Assembly (NCBI GenBank): GCA_015485455.1 | Contig: WFTN01000524.1 | Location: forward strand, 1-5,467 | Length of the DNA stretch: 5,467 bases | Direction of reading: 5' to 3' | Source of the DNA: Planctomycetota bacterium | GTDB lineage: Bacteria > Planctomycetota > GCA-002687715 > DRQF01 | Shown: positions 1-4,477 of the stretch, piece after piece | How the letters are laid out: each line of letters opens with the position of its first letter | Position numbering within the stretch: the first letter of the stretch is position 1 | Translations under genes and position numbers: made by a program | The notes under the pieces: generated by a model | Seen by the model: the letters and a program-made list of their open reading frames with translations, nothing else | Told to the model about the DNA's origin: nothing | Databases searched by the model: none

Positions 1-743
1 AAGCTGGCCATGGTATAGGCGTGGGCGTAATGAAGTTCGACGCCGTCAAATCCGGCCTCTTGCGCTCGGCTGCTCGCTTCGGCAAATAAGGTAGGCAACG
101 TTTTTGGCAAGTCGCGAACGTGGGCCAAGTCCACATCTTGGACCCGCTCCCGGTGCCCAAAACGCAAAGACTCCAACTCACGCTCGCTCAGGACTTGTTC
201 CAACTCTTCTGGGCTCAAGGACGATAAACGTTGGCGGAAAGAAGCCGCAGCCTCATCTATCCAACGACGGTCTTCGAGAATCTCCGCCAACTTGCGCCGG
301 TGCTCATTTGTGACATCCAAGTAACGAGCGAAGAACTTCTGTGGCTCGGGCCTGCGGCGGATACCAAGAAAATCGATCAACTGGATGAAGACCAGGGTCT
401 CGCCCCCACTGGCCCGACGGATCTCATCGACCATCTCTTTCATGCCAGGCAAGTAGCGGTCATGCCCGAGTCGCAACAAAGGTCCTGAAGCCACATCCCG
501 AATACCTGTGGCTTCAACCACAATCACTCCGGGGCGCCCCTGGGCGAATCGAGCATACCAGTCCTTGTTGGCCTGGGTCACAAAGCCATCTTCGGTGGCG
601 CGCCAGGGCACCATGGCTGGAACCCACCCTCGATTCCTTGCCACAGCGGTGGTCCCAATGGGGCACGAAGAGAATAGCAAGCTCGCCTTCGCAGTCGCGA
701 CGTCGGGCCAATGGGCCGATGGCAAAGAATGAGTTTCCGACAT
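1..743 (-). CDS. NADH:flavin oxidoreductase, Old Yellow Enzyme family (N-terminal 247 residues; C-terminus beyond the window)
   Basis: The minus strand is open from an ATG at 743 to the left edge (247 residues). The translation shows the FMN-barrel start of Old Yellow Enzymes: NRGWVPAMVPWRAT (about 37-50) matches the family's first strand and arginine-containing loop, then GVIVVEAT (72-79) and VFIQL (118-122). GFDGVELHYAHAY (231-243) corresponds to the substrate-binding HxxH/N motif. Family members are cytosolic FMN enzymes that use NAD(P)H to reduce activated alkenes; the substrate here cannot be told. Two oddities: the usual QLxHxGR is replaced by QLIDFLGIRRR (121-131), and a charged helical stretch of about 90 residues (132-220) separates it from the HxxH motif. 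ATG 743 lies five bases after the stop of the upstream gene with no Shine-Dalgarno sequence, suggesting translational coupling. The fold is confident, the reaction is not. Confidence 0.88.
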   Translation of the reverse strand, partial: MSETHSLPSAHWPDVATAKASLLFSSCPIGTTAVARNRGWVPAMVPWRATEDGFVTQANKDWYARFAQGRPGVIVVEATGIRDVASGPLLRLGHDRYLPGMKEMVDEIRRASGGETLVFIQLIDFLGIRRRPEPQKFFARYLDVTNEHRRKLAEILEDRRWIDEAAASFRQRLSSLSPEELEQVLSERELESLRFGHRERVQDVDLAHVRDLPKTLPTLFAEASSRAQEAGFDGVELHYAHAYTMAS

Positions 744-748
744 GTCAG

Positions 749-1237
749 TTAGAGGCTGTAAGCGCGGCCATGCCAACAATCTTTCGCTGGGACTTCCCAC
801 TTGCCCTCGCGATAAGGACCAACGGCACAGATCGTATTGTCGAAAACCATGGTTTCGGAGGTCACCGTGCCATCTTCTACAAGTTTGCCAAACTCATCCC
901 TGCCTACCGCGCGAATTCGGTCGCCATCGCGGAAACAGATAGGAGGGCCATGAACCAAATCGACACCAAGTTCGGCGGAGATGTTTCGGACTTTCCTGGT
1001 CATGGCGTCTTTGGCGCAACCCGTGAGTGGGACCATCGTTTCATCGGCTGCAATCACAAGAAATTGGTCGTGAACGATCTCGAAGGCACCGGTCACCGGT
1101 CGTTTTTCTGCGGACCAGCTGGCGACGAAGGCAGAAAGATCTTCTTCGACTCGTTTTTTTTCCTCAGGGGTCAATACACGAGGGGCGTGGAATACGCGCA
1201 AATGGGAATCCACTGGAAATTCGGATATCTGAGCCAT
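749..1237 (-). CDS. Conserved-type hypothetical protein, 162 residues, first gene of a two-gene unit with the flavin oxidoreductase
   Basis: I do not recognise a named function. The protein is soluble, with no signal peptide or membrane segment. Visible elements, numbered from the ATG at 1237, are an N-terminal FPVDSHLRVFHAPR block (7-20), a charged helix LTPEEKKRVEEDLSAFV (22-38), a hydrophobic strand HDQFLVIAADE (56-66), then TGCAKDAMTRKV (72-83), CFRDGD (101-106) and a C-terminal DCWHGRAY (153-160). It resembles small uncharacterised proteins in which a Gly-Cys-x-x-Asp segment follows a strand; I recall this from general knowledge and have not checked it. The start at 1237 is preferred because GGAG lies six bases upstream; an in-frame ATG at 1249 would add only four residues and has no such site. 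The stop is five bases from the oxidoreductase ATG, so the two are almost certainly co-transcribed. The gene is probable, its role unknown. Confidence 0.82.
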   Translation of the reverse strand: MAQISEFPVDSHLRVFHAPRVLTPEEKKRVEEDLSAFVASWSAEKRPVTGAFEIVHDQFLVIAADETMVPLTGCAKDAMTRKVRNISAELGVDLVHGPPICFRDGDRIRAVGRDEFGKLVEDGTVTSETMVFDNTICAVGPYREGKWEVPAKDCWHGRAYSL

Positions 1238-1243
1238 AGCTCG

Positions 1244-1247
1244 CTCC
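1244..1247 (-). promoter_or_regulatory. Shine-Dalgarno GGAG that selects the start at 1237
   Basis: On the minus strand GGAG is followed by six bases (CGAGCT) and the ATG at 1237. It overlaps the competing ATG at 1247-1249, which has no comparable site before it. This favours the shorter protein. Confidence 0.55.
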
Positions 1248-1255
1248 ATTAAGTA

Positions 1256-1284
1256 AGTATCTGCTTATTATGAACAGCAATACT
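1256..1284. repeat. Imperfect inverted repeat over the divergent promoter region (operator candidate)
   Basis: AGTATCTGCT (1256-1265) and AGCAATACT (1276-1284) are reverse complements except for one unpaired base, separated by ten bases. The dyad covers the -10 box and predicted transcription start of the leftward unit, where a repressor operator would be expected. A second dyad, ACCGC/GCGGT with a seven-base spacer, follows at 1300-1316. No regulator gene is in the window, so the role is inference. Confidence 0.35.
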
Positions 1285-1294
1285 CTGTTGCCAA
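1267..1294 (-). promoter_or_regulatory. Predicted sigma70-type promoter of the hypothetical protein / flavin oxidoreductase unit
   Basis: Read on the minus strand, TTGGCA (1294-1289; five of six bases match the -35 consensus) is separated by 16 bases from CATAAT (1272-1267; five of six match the -10 consensus). Transcription would start near 1260, giving a leader of about 23 bases containing the GGAG site before ATG 1237. The promoter overlaps the ATG at 1270 that would start the longest version of the plus-strand dioxygenase. This is a prediction from consensus matching only. Confidence 0.5.
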
Positions 1295-1299
1295 GCTCT

Positions 1300-1316
1300 A
1301 CCGCAAAAGAAGCGGT
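1300..1316. repeat. Short perfect dyad ACCGC-N7-GCGGT
   Basis: ACCGC (1300-1304) and GCGGT (1312-1316) are perfect inverted arms around AAAAGAA. The site lies just upstream of the -35 box of the leftward promoter and 53 bases before the preferred start of the rightward dioxygenase gene. It could be an activator or repressor site, or a small RNA hairpin. A five-base dyad can arise by chance. Confidence 0.3.
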
Positions 1317-1356
1317 GAGGTTATCGTATGAAGAGCAGATATTCTCCAATCTCTAC

Positions 1357-1360
1357 AGGA
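1357..1360 (+). promoter_or_regulatory. Shine-Dalgarno-like AGGA before the preferred dioxygenase start
   Basis: AGGA is followed by eight bases and ATG 1369. The upstream in-frame ATG at 1270 has no purine-rich ribosome site before it. This is part of the reason for choosing 1369 as the start of the tryptophan dioxygenase. Confidence 0.45.
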
Positions 1361-1368
1361 TACCATTC

Positions 1369-2457
1369 ATGTCCCGGCGATCTTCAACTTATCACGATTA
1401 CTTACAATTAAATAAGCTTCTCGCCTGCCAACTTCCTCCCAGCTTGGAAACGGAGAGCAACGAGGACACCCGCGAACTCATCCACCATGAAGAGCTTCTC
1501 TTCATCACCATGCACCAAACCATCGAATTGTGGTTTGTCATGGCAAAAGCTGACTTGGGTTTGGCCCGGGACCTCATCGGCCGCCCAAACGAGGATGACA
1601 AACAAGTCCCCGAGGAAGATATCCCCAAGGCCTGCACTTTGTTGCAGCGAAATAGCGAGTTATTCAAACTTCTGACGAGTCAATTCACCATCATCGAAAC
1701 CATGGCGCCACTAAACTTCTTGGCCTTTCGTGATCAGTTGATTCCAGCCAGCGGTTTTCAATCTTGGCAATTTCGAGAAGTGGAGATCCTCGCCGGTCTA
1801 TCAGAGAGCGAACGGATCAACTTCGAAGGGAAGCCCTACTTCAGTGAGATGCCAGAAGAGCATCGCAAGAAAGTAGCAGCTCGGGTAGAGGAGATGTCTC
1901 TGAGGGACGCTGTCATTGGTTGGCTGGCCCGAACCCCCGTAGACGAAGCCTTCCCGAATTTCGTTGAAACCTTCTTGAAGGCACATGACGACTACATCGA
2001 TGAACAGGTGGAACATCAGAAGAAAAACCCTCATTTGGGCGCCGAGCAACTGGCCAAGATTATCGAACGATTTGGTCAGTCGAAGGAAAAGGCCCGCGTC
2101 TTCTTCTGTGAAGGGGATGAGACCGCCAGGAAGGCCCGGGTGGCATTGGTTTTCATCTCAACCTATCGGGACGAACCCCTGCTTCGCTGGCCCTATGCCC
2201 TCATCACTCAAGCTTTAGAATTCGAAGAGCATTTCAGGCTATTCCGCTTCCGCCATGCCCGCATGGTTGAGCGGATGATTGGCTTGCGCGTGGGCTCAGG
2301 AGGTTCTAATGGAGTTTCTTACTTGGATGCCACTGCCAGCCAGTACCGCATCTTTGGCGATCTTCTGCAATCGGTCAGTTACTTGGTGGACAAAAGCCGC
2401 CTGCCTGCAGAATCCCCCAATGCCGAGATCCTGCGCTTCAAGTTCGGTGGCATTTGA
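1369..2457 (+). CDS. kynA: Tryptophan 2,3-dioxygenase, long (eukaryote-like) form
   Basis: This heme enzyme opens the indole ring of L-tryptophan with O2 to give N-formylkynurenine, the first step of the kynurenine route to NAD or of tryptophan breakdown. It is normally a cytosolic tetramer. Numbered from ATG 1369 (362 residues), STYHDYLQLNKLL (6-18) supplies the two tyrosines that reach the neighbouring active site. HEELLFITMHQTIELWF (40-56) carries the distal His49 and Phe45. FRD holds Arg121, which binds the substrate carboxylate, and SGFQSWQFR (128-136) follows. FRFRHARMVERMIG contains the proximal heme ligand His296, and GSGGSNGV (309-316) is the substrate loop, with Ser where the Xanthomonas enzyme has Thr254. 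Length and the YRDEP...P segment resemble animal enzymes rather than the roughly 280-residue bacterial type. An in-frame ATG at 1270 would add 33 residues, but a leftward promoter overlaps it. No other kynurenine gene is in view. The assignment is firm, the start uncertain. Confidence 0.95.
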   Translation: MSRRSSTYHDYLQLNKLLACQLPPSLETESNEDTRELIHHEELLFITMHQTIELWFVMAKADLGLARDLIGRPNEDDKQVPEEDIPKACTLLQRNSELFKLLTSQFTIIETMAPLNFLAFRDQLIPASGFQSWQFREVEILAGLSESERINFEGKPYFSEMPEEHRKKVAARVEEMSLRDAVIGWLARTPVDEAFPNFVETFLKAHDDYIDEQVEHQKKNPHLGAEQLAKIIERFGQSKEKARVFFCEGDETARKARVALVFISTYRDEPLLRWPYALITQALEFEEHFRLFRFRHARMVERMIGLRVGSGGSNGVSYLDATASQYRIFGDLLQSVSYLVDKSRLPAESPNAEILRFKFGGI

Positions 2458-2566
2458 ACGAATCCATGACTGCCAAACTTCGAACAAACAAAAATTTCGA
2501 ATGTCGGTTAAGCCCATGAGGTTTTGACCGAGAATAGATCAGCGAAGGGGAACGGAAAGTTAAAAC

Positions 2567-2618
2567 TCTCTCTCAAATCTCTCTCAACTTTCCATCGACC
2601 CGACGCTACTCTCTCTCA
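2567..2618 (+). repeat. Three copies of TCTCTCTCA in the dioxygenase 3' untranslated region
   Basis: TCTCTCTCA occurs at 2567-2575, 2578-2586 and 2610-2618; the first two copies extend to a ten-base match with an 11-base period. The surrounding 50 or so bases are rich in C and T and poor in G, as in Rho-loading (rut) sites, and lie between the dioxygenase stop and an intrinsic terminator. The repeats are seen directly; a role in termination is inference. Confidence 0.4.
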
Positions 2619-2622
2619 CGAA

Positions 2623-2663
2623 CAGGCGCTTCTTGGGCACAAGAAGCGCCTGGTCTCTTTTTT
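2623..2663 (+). terminator. Intrinsic (Rho-independent) terminator of the tryptophan dioxygenase gene
   Basis: A perfect 13-base-pair stem (2623-2635 with 2640-2652) encloses a GGCA tetraloop and is followed by G and a run ending in six T (2658-2663). It lies 165 bases after the dioxygenase stop. The T run overlaps the stop codon of thiI on the other strand (2662-2664). Read leftwards the hairpin is preceded by A's but followed by only two T's, so on the thiI transcript it more likely protects the 3' end than terminates efficiently. Confidence 0.9.
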
Positions 2664-3870
2664 ACATTTCCGTCTTGGAAGCATCTTGATTGCCCACAAC
2701 CTTGGGCGTCTTCCCTAAGGCCAAGTGGAGCGTTTCTGTGGCACGGATCGTGTCCCAAATCAAGTCTTCTACGTCCAAAGACTCTTCGGCTTTCTCAAGC
2801 TCGAACACACGGCTGCGAGTAGCAGGTTTACGGGGCATCAAATAACTGCAACAGTCTTCGTGAGGAAGAATACTGATCTCAAAGGTGCCTGCTTTCTGAG
2901 CCATGCGAGTGATGTCTTCTTTATCCGTACCAACCAAAGGCCGCAGAATGAGCATGTCCGTGGCTGCATCCACCGTCTGCATATTACGGAGAGTTTGAGA
3001 AGCCACCTGGCCAACGCTCTCGCCGGTCACCAAAGCTAAACAACGATTGCGCCTGGCCATGATTTCCGCGATACGAATCATATAACGCCGGTAAAGTATC
3101 ACCCGGAATTTCTGGGGAGTGTGCTTGACGATCTCTTGCTGAAGCTTGCCAAAAGGGACCATGTGCAAAGTCATTTGGGGCTGGAAACGCACCAAAGCCT
3201 GAGCCAAGTCGACCACCTTGTCTTGGCTCTCTTGACTGGTGTAAGGGGCGCTGTGAAAGTGGATCGCATTGACATGGCAACCCCGAGACATCATCGCGAA
3301 AGCAGCCGCAGGGGAGTCAATTCCCCCTGAGAAAAGGGCCATCACCTGCCCACTAGCTCCCTGTGGCAGCCCTCGAAGGCCCGGACGTTTCTCGATGGAA
3401 ACAATGATTTTTTGGTTAACGATGTCGACCTGGACCCAAATATCCGGTTTGCTGAGATTGACCTTCCAGCCCCGTTTTTCGACAATAAAGGCACCCAGAT
3501 CTCTCTCCGTCTCCCCCCGACCCCGGGGCCAGGCTTGCTCAGCCCGTTTCACCCGCACCCCAAAGCTATGCTCACCCCCAGGCAAGATCTCCTCCGTGAT
3601 GCGTTCAAGATTAGCCCAAGTCGCGTCTTCCATGTAACCGCGACCATGATAGGCCAGCCCAAATACCCGATCCAAGACATCTCCCAAATCCTCATCACTG
3701 ACGCCATCCTGGGGGTCCACAATCATGCGCCCATAGAGGCGTTTCACTTTGACTTTCCCCAAAGGAGCCGCCAAAGAGCGGATATTGGCAGCAAGCTTTT
3801 CTTCAAAAAGCTTACGATTGCCCAATTTCAGCGCCAATTCGCCGTAGTGAAGGAGATGAATTTTCTGCAT
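2662..3870 (-). CDS. thiI: tRNA sulfurtransferase / 4-thiouridine synthase ThiI, short form without rhodanese domain
   Basis: ThiI adenylates uridine 8 of tRNA and inserts sulfur passed on by a cysteine desulfurase; in some bacteria it also feeds sulfur to thiamine thiazole synthesis. From ATG 3870 the protein has 402 residues: an N-terminal ferredoxin-like domain (HYGELALKLGNRKLFEEKL, 8-26), a THUMP domain (about 60-165, with SFGVRVKRA at 102-110), and a PP-loop ATPase domain with the signature SGGIDSP (181-187). VTGESVGQVASQT (281-293) and the acceptor cysteine in PHEDCCSYL (336-344, Cys340/341, aligning with E. coli Cys344) follow. It ends soon after, near the size of the Bacillus enzyme (about 400) and lacking the C-terminal rhodanese domain of E. 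coli (482). The start at 3870 fits the family's N-terminus; ATG 3900 and TTG 3927 are in frame but have no clear ribosome site. It converges on the dioxygenase gene and diverges from the sigma-factor gene. Confidence 0.93.
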   Translation of the reverse strand: MQKIHLLHYGELALKLGNRKLFEEKLAANIRSLAAPLGKVKVKRLYGRMIVDPQDGVSDEDLGDVLDRVFGLAYHGRGYMEDATWANLERITEEILPGGEHSFGVRVKRAEQAWPRGRGETERDLGAFIVEKRGWKVNLSKPDIWVQVDIVNQKIIVSIEKRPGLRGLPQGASGQVMALFSGGIDSPAAAFAMMSRGCHVNAIHFHSAPYTSQESQDKVVDLAQALVRFQPQMTLHMVPFGKLQQEIVKHTPQKFRVILYRRYMIRIAEIMARRNRCLALVTGESVGQVASQTLRNMQTVDAATDMLILRPLVGTDKEDITRMAQKAGTFEISILPHEDCCSYLMPRKPATRSRVFELEKAEESLDVEDLIWDTIRATETLHLALGKTPKVVGNQDASKTEM

Positions 3871-3990
3871 GACCAAAGAATTTCTTTCAACAAAACGCAT
3901 GGTTGCCAGGGCTGTTTCAGCCCCCAACCTAACGCCCCGGCTCCTCTGTGAAAATCACCCCCAATAAAGGGCTCTAACAGGGGGAATTAA

Positions 3991-4017
3991 CCCATTCAGG
4001 CCCCATTTAGTCCCATT
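3991..4017. repeat. Three CCCATT boxes spaced by 11 and 10 bases upstream of thiI
   Basis: CCCATT occurs at 3991-3996, 4002-4007 and 4012-4017, each about one DNA helical turn from the next, so the copies face the same side of the helix. On the thiI strand they read AATGGG. The spacing suits cooperative binding of a regulator, or they may be chance. A further CCCCATTT lies in the palindrome at 4447-4460 near the sigma-factor start. Confidence 0.35.
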
Positions 4018-4116
4018 TGCCGAACACGGAAGCAAACAAACAGCTCAGCAAATCTTTTTTTGCCCGCAAGTATCGCCAACTAAACGACTTAGAACTTGAA
4101 GTATTGCGCTCTAAAG

Positions 4117-4141
4117 AAAAGGGGTCAGAATCATAGGGGTC
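4117..4141. repeat. Possible decayed REP-type sequence (AGGGGTC repeated)
   Basis: AAAAGGGGTCAGAATCAT (4117-4134) closely resembles the GGGGTCAGA... sequences that often flank REP-associated tyrosine transposase genes and their non-autonomous copies. AGGGGTC recurs at 4135-4141. There is no transposase gene and no clear partner end in the window, so at most this is a remnant. The resemblance rests on memory of such sequences, not on a search. Confidence 0.25.
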
Positions 4142-4238
4142 GTTGCTATTTCTCTGGCATTGACCGGGAAAAATCCGTATGTAGGTTGTTTCTTAATGAT
4201 GTTTCTGAAAAGCCCAACGCAGTGGGATCTTCAGCGTC

Positions 4239-4244
4239 TATAAT
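4239..4244 (+). promoter_or_regulatory. Perfect TATAAT, possible -10 box for the sigma-factor gene
   Basis: TATAAT lies 234 bases before the sigma-factor ATG. I see no matching -35 hexamer at 16-18 bases and no extended -10 TG, so support is weak. If used, it would give a leader of about 227 bases that includes the hairpins at 4273-4306 and the palindrome at 4447-4460. Confidence 0.25.
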
Positions 4245-4272
4245 ACAGAGAGACAAGCGACTATCAGGGGGT

Positions 4273-4306
4273 GGTGCAAAAACACCGCATGGCGGCTCTT
4301 GCCATG
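4273..4306. other. Tandem hairpins in the leader of the sigma-factor gene
   Basis: GGTG (4273-4276) pairs with CACC (4283-4286), and CATGGC (4288-4293) pairs with GCCATG (4301-4306) around a seven-base loop. A third, bulged stem is possible between GCGTGTTG (4326-4333) and CAACGC (4349-4354). No T run follows, so these are not terminators. They may be part of a structured leader or small RNA, which is inference. Confidence 0.3.
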
Positions 4307-4446
4307 AAAATCCACTACGCCTGGAGCGTGTTGTCAAGAACAGCCTCGCAACGCGATTTTCGCACAAAAAAACAAATGGATCCGGCGTTCGGTACCCACT
4401 TTCGGGGCTGGGACAGTCAGGGATCGCAGAAAACGAATGAATGCTT

Positions 4447-4460
4447 GCCCCATTTGGGGC
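4447..4460. repeat. GCCCC-ATTT-GGGGC palindrome next to the sigma-factor start
   Basis: Perfect five-base arms flank ATTT, ending 17 bases before ATG 4478. Placed directly at the ribosome-binding region, it could be an operator or an RNA hairpin that limits translation of the sigma factor. Its core resembles the CCCATT boxes near thiI. No strong Shine-Dalgarno sequence lies between it and the ATG. Confidence 0.35.
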
Positions 4461-4477
4461 CCGCAAAAGAAAACACA

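Larger units (their letters stand above)
3871..4477. other. Long divergent intergenic region between thiI and the sigma-factor gene
   Basis: About 600 bases separate the preferred starts of the two divergent genes. I find no convincing coding gene, tRNA or known riboswitch here. Reading frames of 110-114 codons exist on both strands over the same bases (4096-4440 plus, 4146-4478 minus), but neither translation has a recognisable motif, ribosome site or natural composition. What the region does hold: a GGGCTG-TTT-CAGCCC hairpin (3909-3923), CCCCC/GGGGG arms (3958-3962 and 3980-3984), three phased CCCATT boxes, a seven-T run (4055-4061), a GGGGTCAGAATC segment, a TATAAT, two clear hairpins (4273-4306) and a palindrome near the sigma start. 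This suggests regulatory leaders on both sides. Confidence 0.6.

Noticed and set aside
638..1252. Plus-strand open frame of 204 codons
   Set aside because: It lies antisense to the unknown gene and the oxidoreductase start. The minus-strand translation has natural composition, coupling and a ribosome site, while this one shows no motif.
3412..3951. Plus-strand open frame of 179 codons
   Set aside because: It is antisense to the N-terminal half of thiI, whose THUMP and PP-loop motifs are clear on the minus strand.
3871..4000. TPP riboswitch or other known thiamine-related leader upstream of thiI
   Set aside because: The conserved TPP core elements (CUGAGA and the later GAUCUGG-like segment) are absent; only short GC hairpins are visible.
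4040..4065. Run of seven T as a possible intrinsic terminator
   Set aside because: No stem of useful strength precedes it on the plus strand, and on the other strand it reads as A's.
4096..4440. Plus-strand 114-codon frame in the intergenic gap
   Set aside because: There is no motif, no ribosome site and unnatural composition. A frame of similar length exists on the opposite strand over the same bases, as expected by chance.
3871..4477. A tRNA or tmRNA gene in the long gap
   Set aside because: I found no T-loop (GTTCRA) with flanking complementary arms, nor a CCA-ended acceptor stem, on either strand.
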